This document shows positions 24,309 to 34,400 of a DNA stretch of 64,000 nt, piece after piece (the stretch's first letter is position 1; each line of letters starts with the position of its first letter). This stretch comes from Desulfosporosinus sp. OT (lineage in GTDB: Bacteria > Bacillota > Desulfitobacteriia > Desulfitobacteriales > Desulfitobacteriaceae), in NCBI RefSeq assembly GCF_000224515.1, contig NZ_AGAF01000167.1:1-64000 (forward strand), read 5' to 3'. The notes under the pieces are model-generated. The model had not been told where the DNA came from and ran no database searches. It saw nothing but the letters and a program-made list of their open reading frames with translations. The position numbers and the translations under genes are program-made.

Positions 24309-26972
24309 TTACGCGTTTTGCTTTAACTCTTTTAGTCGTTCCTCTAAGGCAACTTTACGAGCCAGCACCGCATCAAGTTTTTCCCGTTCTTTAGCTACAA
24401 CAGCCGCTGGTGCTTTACCTGTGAATCCTGGATTATTAAGTTTCACCTCCAAAGTCTGTTGATCCTGGATGGCAACAGAAATCTCCTTTTCCACACGGGC
24501 TACTTCTTTATCGAGATCCATCAACCCTTTTAAAGGCAGATAAATTTCGACTCCCTCCAAAACTGCACTAGCTGCTTGAGGAGGTTTCTCTGCCAGCGCT
24601 GCGAACAGCTCGACACTCGCCCCTCCAGCCAATTTCAGAATATCTGCTTTGCCATTTTCGAGGACTTCGCGTTGAGTCGCCTCAGGGGCCAGCATGATGA
24701 TCTCTACTTTTTGGCCTGGTGCCACCTTCATCTCTGCGCGAATGTTGCGGATCGCTTTAATCGATTCCATGAGGAGGGTCATATTTTTATCAGCCAGTGC
24801 ATCTTGATAGGTGGGTACTTCTGGCCACGCCTGCATCATAATAGTTTCGCCCTGTACAGGCAGGTTTTGCCATATTTCCTCTGTGAGGAAAGGCATATAC
24901 GGATGCAAAAGCCGCAGGGTTCCTTCGAGAACTTCAAACAAGATGGATTGAGCCGTATGCCTTGCTAACCCGTCTGCCTTGTTATAAAGGCGGGGCTTGG
25001 TGAGCTCAATATACCAGTCACAGAATTCATTCCAAATAAACTCATAAAGTAAGCGGCCCGCTTCACCTAGATCAAAGTTTTCGAGAGCTTCTGTGACGTT
25101 CTCCACAGTCGCTGCATAACGAGAAAGAACCCAACGATCAGCCAGGGTCAGTTCCCCACGCGGCCCTTCTGCATAGTCTTCTAGATTCATCAGCACATAG
25201 CGAGAGGCATTCCAAATCTTGTTTGAGAAATTGCGGGTTGCTTCTAAACGTTCTGGATGGAAACGCAGGTCATTGCCCGGCGTATTGCCGGTGATCAACA
25301 TAAACCGTAAGGTATCTGCCCCATACTGCTCGATCACTTCAATCGGATCGACGCCGTTGCCTAGGGATTTGCTCATCTTCCGCCCCTTCGCATCCAGCAC
25401 CAGTCCGTGAATCATGACTTTAGCGAAGGGCGCTTCGCCCATGAACTGCATTGACATAAAAATCATGCGAGCAACCCAGAAGAAGATAATGTCCCGGCCC
25501 GTGACCAACACAGACGTCGGATAGAACTGGTCCAGTTCGGGCGTTTTTTCCGGCCAACCTAAGGTTGAAAAAGGCCATAGTCCCGATGAAAACCAGGTGT
25601 CTAAAACGTCAGGATCTTGTTTCAGGTGCTTGGCTCCGCAGGTTGGACAGCTTACCGGATCGTCCTTCGTGCAGATTTCTTTACCGCAAGCTTCGCAATA
25701 CCAAACTGGGATGCGGTGTCCCCACCACAGTTGCCGGGAAATACACCAATCCCGGATGTTTTCCATCCAACCTAGATAAATCTTGTCAAATCGATCGGGA
25801 ACGAACTCCAAACGCCCATCGCGCACGACCTCAATCGCAGGCTTCGCTAACGGCTCCATTTTCACAAACCATTGTTTACTAACCATCGGTTCAATAACAC
25901 TGGAACAACGATAGCATTCCCCGACAGCGTGATCATGGACATCGATTTTGACGAGGACCCCTGCTGTTTTTAAATCTTCTACAACTTTCTTACGAGCGTC
26001 GAAACGGTCCATCCCCTGATATTTGCCTGCATTTTCATTCATTTTAGCTTCTTTATCTAAGACAACAACCTGGGGCAACTTATGGCGAAGCCCGATTTCA
26101 AAGTCGTTAGGATCATGCGCGGGCGTGATCTTTACGGCACCCGTCCCAAACTCTCGATCGACATACTCGTCAGCAATAATCGGAATTTCTCGCTCCACAA
26201 GGGGGAGGATCAACGTTTTTCCGATTAAATGGCTATACCGCTCATCGTCCGGATGAACCGCCACAGCCGTATCCCCAAGCATTGTTTCCGGCCGCGTAGT
26301 CGCTACAATCAAGGCCTCGTCACTATCTTTGACCGGGTAACTCAGATGATATAAATGGCCTTCCCTGTCTACGTGTTCCACTTCAATATCCGAAATCGTT
26401 GTGTGACATTTAGGGCACCAATTAATAATATAATTTCCTCTGTAAATCAAGCCTTTATTATAAAGATCCACGAATGCTTCCCTAACTGATTTTGAACACC
26501 CTTCGTCCATCGTGAACCGCTCACGCTGCCAATCACAAGAAGCACCCAGCCGACGTAACTGTTGCGTAATTCGTCCACCATACTGCCTTTTCCATTCCCA
26601 AACCCGTTCGACAAACTTCTCGCGCCCAAGTTGGTCACGACTCGTACCGTCTTTAGCTAACTGCTCTTCTACTTTAGCTTGGGTTGCAATCCCCGCATGA
26701 TCAGTCCCCGGTAACCAGAGCGTATTAAATCCCCGCATCCGCTTATAACGCGTCAAAATATCTTGAATTGTGCTGTCCATAGCATGACCCAGATGAAGCG
26801 CACCCGTAACATTCGGTGGCGGCATCACAATACTAAAGGGCGGTTTATCCTTATTGACCTCAGCATGGAAAAACCCTTTTTCTTCCCAATATTGATACCA
26901 CTTTCCTTCAACTAAGCCAGGTTCATAAGCCTTTGCCATTTCCAGTTTTTCTTGCTTTTCAATCTCTGCCAT
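24309..26972 (-). CDS. valS: Valyl-tRNA synthetase
   Basis: The 887-residue class I synthetase has the HIGH-type motif in PPPNVTGALHLGHAMD (about 52-67) and KMSKSLGNGVDP. An editing domain contains TTRPETMLGDTAVAVHPDD, and the C-terminal arm ends in a coiled coil. It charges tRNA-Val. Expression is probably controlled by the Val T-box at 27.56-27.80 kb. A long leader with an R1 repeat lies between the T-box and the start codon. Confidence 0.96.
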   Translation of the reverse strand: MAEIEKQEKLEMAKAYEPGLVEGKWYQYWEEKGFFHAEVNKDKPPFSIVMPPPNVTGALHLGHAMDSTIQDILTRYKRMRGFNTLWLPGTDHAGIATQAKVEEQLAKDGTSRDQLGREKFVERVWEWKRQYGGRITQQLRRLGASCDWQRERFTMDEGCSKSVREAFVDLYNKGLIYRGNYIINWCPKCHTTISDIEVEHVDREGHLYHLSYPVKDSDEALIVATTRPETMLGDTAVAVHPDDERYSHLIGKTLILPLVEREIPIIADEYVDREFGTGAVKITPAHDPNDFEIGLRHKLPQVVVLDKEAKMNENAGKYQGMDRFDARKKVVEDLKTAGVLVKIDVHDHAVGECYRCSSVIEPMVSKQWFVKMEPLAKPAIEVVRDGRLEFVPDRFDKIYLGWMENIRDWCISRQLWWGHRIPVWYCEACGKEICTKDDPVSCPTCGAKHLKQDPDVLDTWFSSGLWPFSTLGWPEKTPELDQFYPTSVLVTGRDIIFFWVARMIFMSMQFMGEAPFAKVMIHGLVLDAKGRKMSKSLGNGVDPIEVIEQYGADTLRFMLITGNTPGNDLRFHPERLEATRNFSNKIWNASRYVLMNLEDYAEGPRGELTLADRWVLSRYAATVENVTEALENFDLGEAGRLLYEFIWNEFCDWYIELTKPRLYNKADGLARHTAQSILFEVLEGTLRLLHPYMPFLTEEIWQNLPVQGETIMMQAWPEVPTYQDALADKNMTLLMESIKAIRNIRAEMKVAPGQKVEIIMLAPEATQREVLENGKADILKLAGGASVELFAALAEKPPQAASAVLEGVEIYLPLKGLMDLDKEVARVEKEISVAIQDQQTLEVKLNNPGFTGKAPAAVVAKEREKLDAVLARKVALEERLKELKQNA

Positions 26973-27214
26973 ATTAATTTAACTCCTTTTATCTTAACTA
27001 TTGAAATAACGTGTTACCGAATGAGCAACTAGGGATGGCTCATTACTGCATGTTTCCCTGAAACATGGTTCCTCTTTACACATTTGCCCATTAAAGTAAC
27101 TTCTCAATCATCCTAGTTTAGTCATCCGCCCACTACGTTGCTTCAACGATAGATCTGCATTTGCCTATGTACATTGACCACCCTTGGACCGCCCTTGCAT
27201 CCCACCAAATATTT

Positions 27215-27552
27215 TGCGTCAACGACGCAAATCCCCTCTCCCCTAGCTCTTTCCCGCTTTCCTCCATCCAAGCGCCTTTGCGTCAACGACGCAAACAACG
27301 AAAACATTTCTCGTCGTACCAACCCCCGTCGTACCAACTCCTGTCGTACCAACCCCCGTCGACCCCAAGCCCAGAGGAAGTTTCTCTGCTTAGAGAACGC
27401 TTTAGCGGAATTGCGTCAATGAGCGCAGACGATAAGGCGTTAAGAAACGCAACGGTTCACTTGCAGAAAGCCCAGAGGTTTTGCGTTTTAGCCTTAACGT
27501 CAAGGGAATAGCAATGCAGCGTGCGTGAACGGGCAGAGAAACTTCCTCCCCC
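27215..27552 (+). repeat. R1 structured repeat, copy E3, inside the valS leader
   Basis: P1 is perfect over 16 bp: GAGGAAGTTTCTCTGC (27374-27389) with GCAGAGAAACTTCCTC (27533-27548). CTCTGC/GCAGAG replaces CTTAGC/GCTAAG of E1, a compensatory change. GTTCAC (27455-27460) pairs with GTGAAC (27525-27530). Two TTTGCGTC-type hairpins and a GTCGTACCAACCCC tandem run (27312-27360) lie on the left. The element begins 9 bp from the T-box terminator. Confidence 0.82.
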
Positions 27553-27560
27553 TCTGACTC

Positions 27561-27800
27561 AAAAAAAGCCTCTCATCCTGGGTAAAGGACGAAAAGCTTT
27601 CGTGGTACCACCTTTATTCTGAGAAACATTGCGTTTCCCAGCACTTGTCATTTGCTAACGGGTTTTCCGTCAGTGAGTACTTCATTCCCCACTGCCTCTC
27701 CTGTGCGACCTGAGCGCCTTGCCGAAAAGGCCTCCCAGCAATGGCCTTTCTCTCTGAACGGTTCACTGACGCTTTTCCTCACATTCTTCGAGTTTATTAT
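27561..27800 (-). promoter_or_regulatory. T-box leader for valS (Val specifier GTA)
   Basis: On the minus strand, stem I is closed by CGTCAGTGA/TCACTGACG (27668-27772). The specifier region reads GAAGTACTC, with GTA at 27678-27680. AAGGTGGTACCACG (27601-27614) is the T-box antiterminator sequence; its TGGT pairs with tRNA ending ACCA. A terminator with AAAGCTTTTCGTCCT/AGGATGAGAGGCTTT and T7 spans 27561-27600. Val matches the downstream valS. Reading one base later would give UAC (Tyr), which the context argues against. Confidence 0.9.
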
Positions 27801-27866
27801 GAATATTTTATTTAATACATTATACTCGGCAATATAAACATTGTCAAAATAAGGGGCATCCATGAT

Positions 27867-29291
27867 CTACTCCTGCCAAGAATATGCGCGTTTTACACCC
27901 GTTACCTGAGCCGTCCATTCATCCAGAGCTACGAGGTCGTTGGGGCCCAGCTCAGACAAAGCCGTTTTCCCCAGAGCTCTCACTCCCTCCTCCATCTCCA
28001 TCGCCATGGATTTTAGGACATTGGCCACGCTTTTGCTCGCTAAATTAATGTCCAGCCGTGTCCTATAGGGAGAATTATAATAGACTAATTGAGTCAACGG
28101 TTCCCAGGGGAAAACTTTGTGTATTTGCTTATGAACCAGCGCAAACAGCGGCACCGTTCCCAGATAGATGGCATCCGCCCCCAGGGCTATGGCTTTTAAG
28201 CATTCCCCGGGCGTAGCATATCCCCCAGCGACTACCAAACTCACGTCTTGACGAGCACCCTGCTCGTGCAAAAAACGTTCAGCGCGCACCAGGGCCAATA
28301 AACTGGGAATCCCTAAATCATCGCAAACGATCGGAGACGCGCCGGAAGCCCCACCTTGGGCACCATCGAGAACGATGACATCGAAGTCAGCTTCTAAACA
28401 TACAGCTAAGTCTCTTTCTAAGCCCCCAGTCGCCATAAGCTTAATGGCAATCGGTTTCCCGGCGGCTTCTGCCCGCAAATCAGCAACATACTTTATCCAA
28501 TCCCAAGGAGTATTGATTCCTGATATGACCGCCGCAGTCACAACCGATTCTACTGGCGATATACCCATTAATTTCTGAGCCTTTCCCTTGATTGCATTGG
28601 GTTCTACCGTAAAAGGACCCATCCTCGCCCCCTGGCCCATCTGAACTTCAAGCATATCCGCAGTGGCCATACCTTGCGAACTACGACCCCAGCTAGTCCG
28701 ACTGATTTGCCAGATAAACTTTCCTGCTTCATCTCGTTCCTCTTGCAAAAAAGGTCCCTCACCGGAGCACGTGGCGGTCCCGAGCTGTTTTGCTGCTCTC
28801 GCTAAGGCTCGCTTTGCTTCTTCACTGAGACCCACTCCGTAACCCATGCCGGAGATCATTAACGGAATTTCAATTTGCAGAGGCTTTTCTGCTTTGCTAC
28901 CCAGAGTTACCTGCATGTCGATCGGAATATTGCCCTCCTTAGGAAGCCGCGCCATTTGGCCGGGGACAAACATCAGGGTATCGTAATGGGGCAACAACTT
29001 TGGGGTACCTAGCGGCCTCTGGATAAGTTTTCCTTCTTCGGCCCGCAAACTAATTTCCAGGATATTTTGTATGGATGTACGACGCATCGCACCCCAGAGT
29101 TCCATAAGATTTTCGTGGTATTTGTCTTCCAGGAGCCTTTCCATAACTAAGCCAAAGAGCCGTTGGACGATGGTTCGAAACAACCGTTTACCCACAAAAA
29201 AAAGTATACCAAGTATTATGACTCCAGCTATCAGCGCCCCCAAAGCTGAGAGAGCAAGAACGAGCAGGGCCGTCTCTAGCAACAAGGTCAA
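27867..29291 (-). CDS. FMN-binding glutamate synthase family protein
   Basis: The 474 residues start with one or two membrane segments (about 5-35). A GltB-like FMN barrel follows, with LMISGMGYGVGLSEEAKRAL, IAIKLMATGGLERDLAV, DVIVLDGAQGGASGASPIV and VVAGGYATPGECLKAIALGADAIYLG. The amidotransferase domain of true GltB is absent, as usual for this membrane-anchored subfamily. Its substrate is not known. The gene stands alone between the T-box and a divergent two-component system. Confidence 0.85.
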   Translation of the reverse strand: MTLLLETALLVLALSALGALIAGVIILGILFFVGKRLFRTIVQRLFGLVMERLLEDKYHENLMELWGAMRRTSIQNILEISLRAEEGKLIQRPLGTPKLLPHYDTLMFVPGQMARLPKEGNIPIDMQVTLGSKAEKPLQIEIPLMISGMGYGVGLSEEAKRALARAAKQLGTATCSGEGPFLQEERDEAGKFIWQISRTSWGRSSQGMATADMLEVQMGQGARMGPFTVEPNAIKGKAQKLMGISPVESVVTAAVISGINTPWDWIKYVADLRAEAAGKPIAIKLMATGGLERDLAVCLEADFDVIVLDGAQGGASGASPIVCDDLGIPSLLALVRAERFLHEQGARQDVSLVVAGGYATPGECLKAIALGADAIYLGTVPLFALVHKQIHKVFPWEPLTQLVYYNSPYRTRLDINLASKSVANVLKSMAMEMEEGVRALGKTALSELGPNDLVALDEWTAQVTGVKRAYSWQE

Positions 29292-29392
29292 TCCCCCATC
29301 TTAGTTATTATGCAAATTATCTTCTCAGTCTAATGGACATAGTCTATGCTGCTTGGCTAATAATATACAAAGGAAACCCGGCGCAAGCAGGG

Positions 29393-29421
29393 ATGCAAGT
29401 GGGGACGGTTCTTGCTTGCAT
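29393..29421 (+). repeat. REP-like hairpin
   Basis: ATGCAAG, the core TGGGGACGGTTCTTG and CTTGCAT form a hairpin with 7-bp arms. The inverse of this 29-mer opens R1 copies E1 and E2b. GGGGACGGTTCTT cores of this type are common in clostridial genomes near Y1/REP-type transposases; none is in this window. Confidence 0.6.
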
Positions 29422-29548
29422 GTTATCAGAAATACCCTTCCCACCAATGCTGCCTCTATAAGTCTTATTATTCTTTATAGTTTTTTTATTTTTGCTTCAT
29501 AAATTCTTGATATGCTAAAGGAAAACTAATAAAGCTGGGTGTGAAATA

Positions 29549-30262
29549 ATGGAAAAAACGATTTTAGTTGTGGATGATGATCGGGACATTGTAAAACTGA
29601 TCACGAAAAGTTTAAGGCTCGAACAATTCGAGGTTATAGCAGCTTATTCTGGCCAAGAGGCTTTGTCTGCCCTTCAAGAAAATCCGATAGATTTTATTGT
29701 TCTGGATATTATGATGCCCGAAATGGATGGACTGGAAGTTTGCCGGAACATCCGCAACAAATATAGCATTCCCATTCTGTTTTTAAGCGCTCGCGATAGA
29801 GACATTGACAAAATAATTGGGCTGGAAATAGGTGCGGACGACTACATGACCAAACCGTTTAGTATTCAGGAACTTACCTCGCGGATTAAGGCTCATTTCA
29901 GAAAGGTTGACCGTTTGTACAAAGAATGGCAGGAACTCGGGCAGGAGACTGCTCCTAATACTATCGCTTCTGTTGCTCAGCTGGTTTTAAACCAAAAGAC
30001 TTTTGAGGCTTTTTTGGACAACCAGAAGATTGATCTGTCGACGAAGGAATTTCAGATCCTCTCGTTTCTCATGCATCATCCCAATAACGTCTTAACCCGA
30101 GAACAAATCTATGAAAATGTGTGGGCAGGCGAATACGGAGAAATCAATACCGTCACCGTACATATCAAAAATATCCGCAAAAAGCTCGGCAGCCAATATG
30201 ACTTTATTAAAACGATCTGGGGGATTGGCTATAAATTTACCGAAGGGAAGGAAGGCCTATGA
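29549..30262 (+). CDS. OmpR/VanR-type response regulator
   Basis: The 237-residue protein has a receiver domain with DDD at the N-terminus, phosphoacceptor Asp53 (VLDIMMPEMDG) and Lys in MTKPF. An OmpR winged-helix output domain follows (about 150-235, LSTKEFQILSFLMHHPNNVLTREQIYENVW and TVTVHIKNIRKKLG). The stop codon overlaps the kinase start by 4 bp. Direct repeats of TTCACATTT before the downstream RND gene suggest it controls that operon. Confidence 0.92.
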   Translation: MEKTILVVDDDRDIVKLITKSLRLEQFEVIAAYSGQEALSALQENPIDFIVLDIMMPEMDGLEVCRNIRNKYSIPILFLSARDRDIDKIIGLEIGADDYMTKPFSIQELTSRIKAHFRKVDRLYKEWQELGQETAPNTIASVAQLVLNQKTFEAFLDNQKIDLSTKEFQILSFLMHHPNNVLTREQIYENVWAGEYGEINTVTVHIKNIRKKLGSQYDFIKTIWGIGYKFTEGKEGL

Positions 30263-31311
30263 AGTTAAAAATTAAGCTTCCTCTTCTGTTTCTGTTGGTT
30301 TTTACGCTGATACTTTCTCCTGGCGCTATTTTTATAAAAACGTTCATTACCAATGAAAGACCCCAAGCGTTAAGAATCTTCTCAACTCCAGTGCATTTTG
30401 AAGTGATTTTTTATCTGCTTTTTTTAACGGGTCTCGTATTTGTCATTTTGGCAATCTATTTACATTTCACCATAACCATACCGCTGCAACTTCTTAATAC
30501 GCGGCTAAAATGTGTCAATATAAGACGTCCGATTACCACACTAAACTCAAGAAGGAACGATGAGATCGGAGAACTCTACAACCACTTTAATGATATGGAG
30601 GATAGACTTCATCGGGCACATAAGGAGCAAGTCGGTATGATTGCCGCTATGGCTCATGACTTGAAGACTCCACTGACTACCATCAACGGTTTTGTGGAAC
30701 TGCTAGCGATACAGAAAAATCTTTCTGAGAAGGAAAAACAGGAATTTTATGAGCTCATTCTCAAGAAAACAAGGCATATTGCTGAACTTATCAACGGTTT
30801 CTCTTCGTTTACCAAGGATGAGCTTGAACTGGAAGCTATCGATATGAAATCCTTTGAAGCACGAAAACTCTTTGAAAACATTGCTGCAGAATATGAAATC
30901 GAATTATCCGGGTTTAATTTTGAGCTGGCTTGGAATCACACCTTCAACCCAAACCAACACATCCTGATTAACGAACACATGATCCGCCGTGTTTTTGGGA
31001 ACCTCTTCAGCAATGCCGTAAGGTATGTTGAAAAGAGAGATTTGAAGGTCTATATGAGTGGCTATGTGCAGGGCAACAATGCCTATTTCCAGGTAGAGGA
31101 TAACGGACTGGGTGTACCGGATAAGGAACTGTCCTCTCTGTTTCTTAAGTTCTTCACAGTCGACAAATCCAGACAGAATAAAAGCGGCGGTATGGGACTG
31201 GGCTTAGCCAGCTGCAAATCGATTATTGAGCATCATGGCGGTGGGATCGAAGCCTTTCATTCCAATTATGGGGGATTGGGAGTCCGGTTCTGCCTGCCGC
31301 TTGTGAAGTGA
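30259..31311 (+). CDS. Sensor histidine kinase
   Basis: The 350 residues contain two membrane segments (about 7-28 and 48-70) with a very short outside loop, a HAMP-like linker, the H-box AAMAHDLKTPLTTINGF with His133, NLFSNAVRYVEKR as N-box, and DNGLGVPDKE and GMGLGLASCKSI as G-boxes. The short external loop suggests sensing in or near the membrane, as in kinases that answer to membrane-active compounds. It partners the regulator just upstream. Confidence 0.92.
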   Translation: MKLKIKLPLLFLLVFTLILSPGAIFIKTFITNERPQALRIFSTPVHFEVIFYLLFLTGLVFVILAIYLHFTITIPLQLLNTRLKCVNIRRPITTLNSRRNDEIGELYNHFNDMEDRLHRAHKEQVGMIAAMAHDLKTPLTTINGFVELLAIQKNLSEKEKQEFYELILKKTRHIAELINGFSSFTKDELELEAIDMKSFEARKLFENIAAEYEIELSGFNFELAWNHTFNPNQHILINEHMIRRVFGNLFSNAVRYVEKRDLKVYMSGYVQGNNAYFQVEDNGLGVPDKELSSLFLKFFTVDKSRQNKSGGMGLGLASCKSIIEHHGGGIEAFHSNYGGLGVRFCLPLVK

Positions 31312-31337
31312 CCCTATTGTGTGTCACTTTATTTTTT

Positions 31338-31401
31338 TTCACATTTGCTTCACATTTAATTATTTTCTCTTTAGCAGGGTTTTACCTTTACTCAGTATAC
31401 T
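31338..31401 (+). promoter_or_regulatory. Activator-type promoter of the RND operon
   Basis: Two direct copies of TTCACATTT lie at 31338-31346 and 31349-31357, spaced 11 bp apart, one helical turn, as for OmpR-family dimers. TATACT at 31396-31401 can be the -10 box. The -35 region is poor (AGCAGG), which fits dependence on an activator. The repeats would sit near -70 to -50. Confidence 0.55.
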
Positions 31402-31439
31402 TATCTCCATTAAAACTAATGGAAGAGGTACCTTAAAAC

Positions 31440-34400
31440 ATGAGTATTACTGACTTATCGGTAAAAAGGCCTTCAGCAGTCTTCGTATTACTGGCTTTAT
31501 GTATTGGTCTGGGTATCATCGGTTACACGAGTCTGGGGGCAGACTTATATCCATCGGTTAATATCCCGATTATCACCATCACAACTAGTTATAACGGAGC
31601 CGGTGCGGAGGAGATCGAAAAAGACGTTGTCAAACCCGTTGAAGATGCCGTTTCTGGGATCAGCGGAATTGATACCCTCAAGTCTACAGCCAAAGAGGGC
31701 CTTGGGCAAACCGTTATAGCCTTCACCATGGAAACGAATATGAATTCGGCTTTTTTAGATGTGCAGAAGGCCGTTGATGCGGCTGCAGGCAAACTGCCCG
31801 TCGATGCCGATTCTCCGATTTTATCCAAGATCGACATGAACGCTCAATCTGTGATGACTCTGGGTATAACGGGGACAGCCCCCTACGACCAACTGCAAAA
31901 TGAAGCAGATAAGATCAAAGAGGATCTGGAGAAAATACCGGGCATTGGTCAGGTCAGCCTGCAGGGAGCCAATGATAAACAACTTTCCATTCAATTAGAT
32001 AAAACGGCTATGGATTATTACGGAATCAATGTTAATACTCTGCTGACCAGGCTGAAGACAGAAAATAGTAATATGCCCGCTGGCCGGATCAGTCAGGAAA
32101 CAAGCGACCAAGCGGTCAAACTGGTTGGCGAGTTTAAAGACATCAATGAGATTAACAATTTATTAATTCCCACTTCAGGTGGGGGGAACGTGCGGCTGGC
32201 GGATATCGCCGATATTCAACTGCAATATCCTGACAATGAACAACTATTAATGTTGAATGGCCAAAATGCGATTGGCATCAGTATTCAAAAGCAGAGTGAT
32301 GCCAATGTCGTGGAATCTGTGAATAACGTCAAAAAAGAATTGATTGACATCCAGAAGCAGCTACCCACCGGAGTGAACGTCATCGTCACCACCGATAGCA
32401 CCACGTTTATCAATGATTCTCTGAAGGACGTGCAAACCAGCCTTTTCGAAGGAATCATTACGACTGCTCTCGTGCTTTTTTTGTTCTTGCGCAGCTGGCG
32501 GTCATCCCTCGTAGTCCTGGTTGCTATTCCAACCTCTTTGATTGCTACCTTCTTTATGATGTACGAGTTTAAATTCACCTTAAATATGATGACCCTAATG
32601 GCCTTATCCCTCAGTATAGGTATTCTGGTGGATGACTCCATTGTGGTTCTCGAAAATATTCAAAGGCACCTGGGAATGGGGAAAAACCCGAAACAGGCGG
32701 CAATTGAGGGGCGCAGCGAAATTGGAATGGCGGCAATTGCCATCACGCTCTGTGACGTTGTGATCTTTATTCCCGTAGCCTTTATGTCGGGCATGGTCGG
32801 GCAGTTCTTTAAAGAATTTGGCCTCACGGTTGCTGCGGCTTCCCTATTTTCCCTGCTCGTTTCATTTACGGTGACACCGATGTTATCCTCCCTATTTTTG
32901 AAAAAGAAGCCATCTGAAGAAGCTACAGATTTACAGCTTAAAACTAAAAAACCGGGGAGATTCTCACATCTCTTTGACCGTGTCACTGAAATCTATACAA
33001 AATTATTAACCTGGTCGCTCGACAACCGCTGGAAAATTGTTAGTCTCATCATGGTCGGCTGTATTCTGGCTATCTCCTTACTCCCCTTAGGTTTTATCAA
33101 AACTGAGTTTACGCCTCAAAGTGATCAAAGCCAGATAACCATCGATTTAAATCTTACACCAGGTTCCAGTTTAAACCAGACTGAAGAAAAGGTATCTCTG
33201 GTTGAAAAGCATCTGCAGTCCATGGGTGAAGTGAAGGATTACCTGACCACTATTGGAAACAACTCTGATAAATCCTCCGCCAATATCATCGTCAAACTTG
33301 TGGATAAAAGTAAACGGCCCGAGAGTCAGAGTGTCATTGCGACAGAAATGCGCCAATGGGGGAACACCCTACCCGGTGTCCAGTTCAATGTATCTGAAGC
33401 ACAGTCTGCTGGGGGAAATGGCAAACCTGTCCAGCTAACTATTAGTGGACAAGAACCCGCAGTTTTAAAAGAGTTGTCCTCCAAAGTGGAGGATATCGTC
33501 AAAGCCACCCCGGGTACAGCGGATGTCACGAATTCAGAGCGGACCACAGAGAGTGAGATCCAAGTAACAATCGACAGGCTTGCAGCCGTCCAGTATGGAG
33601 TGAATGCCTCAGATATTGCTACCATACTCCGGACAGGCCTGCAAGGATCGAAGGCCGGCATCTACCGGCAGAACGGCGATGAATACGACATTGTCGTTCA
33701 GTATATGGATAACCAGATCAAAACCCCCAATGATTTGGGAGCAATTAAGGTTCAAAGCTCAGCAGGACAGCAGATTGCCCTGAATCAGGTCGCTTCCATC
33801 GGGTATGCGGACAGTCCGCTGAAGATATCAAGAGAGAATCGAGAGGATATCGTAACCGTCTCGGCAAATTTGCAGAACAGTACGCTGGGAGATGTGCATT
33901 CGATCATTCAAAGCAAACTCGACACCCTTAAACTGCCCGCTGGCTATACGATAAGCTTCGATGGCACTCAAAAGAATATGGCCGATAGCTTCAGCGCCCT
34001 GATCAAAGCCCTGGCGGCATCGATTATTCTGGTCTATGCCATTCTAGTCATTTTATATGAATCCTTTTTGACTCCGTTTATTCGGATGCTTTCGTTGCCC
34101 TGCGCAATTATCGGGGCCTTTGGATTGCTAGCCTTAACCGGCCAATCGTTGAATATCATGTCGATGATCGGCTTAATATTGCTCGACGGGTTGGCATCTA
34201 AGAACGGGACTCTGTTGATTGATTATACCCATACCTTGATGAAACGCGGGGTACCTCTGCGAGAAGCTTTGATTGAATCCGGAACCACTCGGTTAAGACC
34301 CATCTTGATGACCTCCGCAACCATGATTGTCGGCATGCTGCCCTCAGCACTATCCACCGGCGCAGGGAGTGAAATGCGCAGCGGAATGGCCATCATAATT

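Noticed and set aside
11436..27552. R1 as a group I or group II intron, RNase P, tmRNA, cobalamin or c-di-GMP riboswitch.
   Set aside because: None of the core motifs of these classes was found, and no intron-encoded protein or consistent downstream gene is present.
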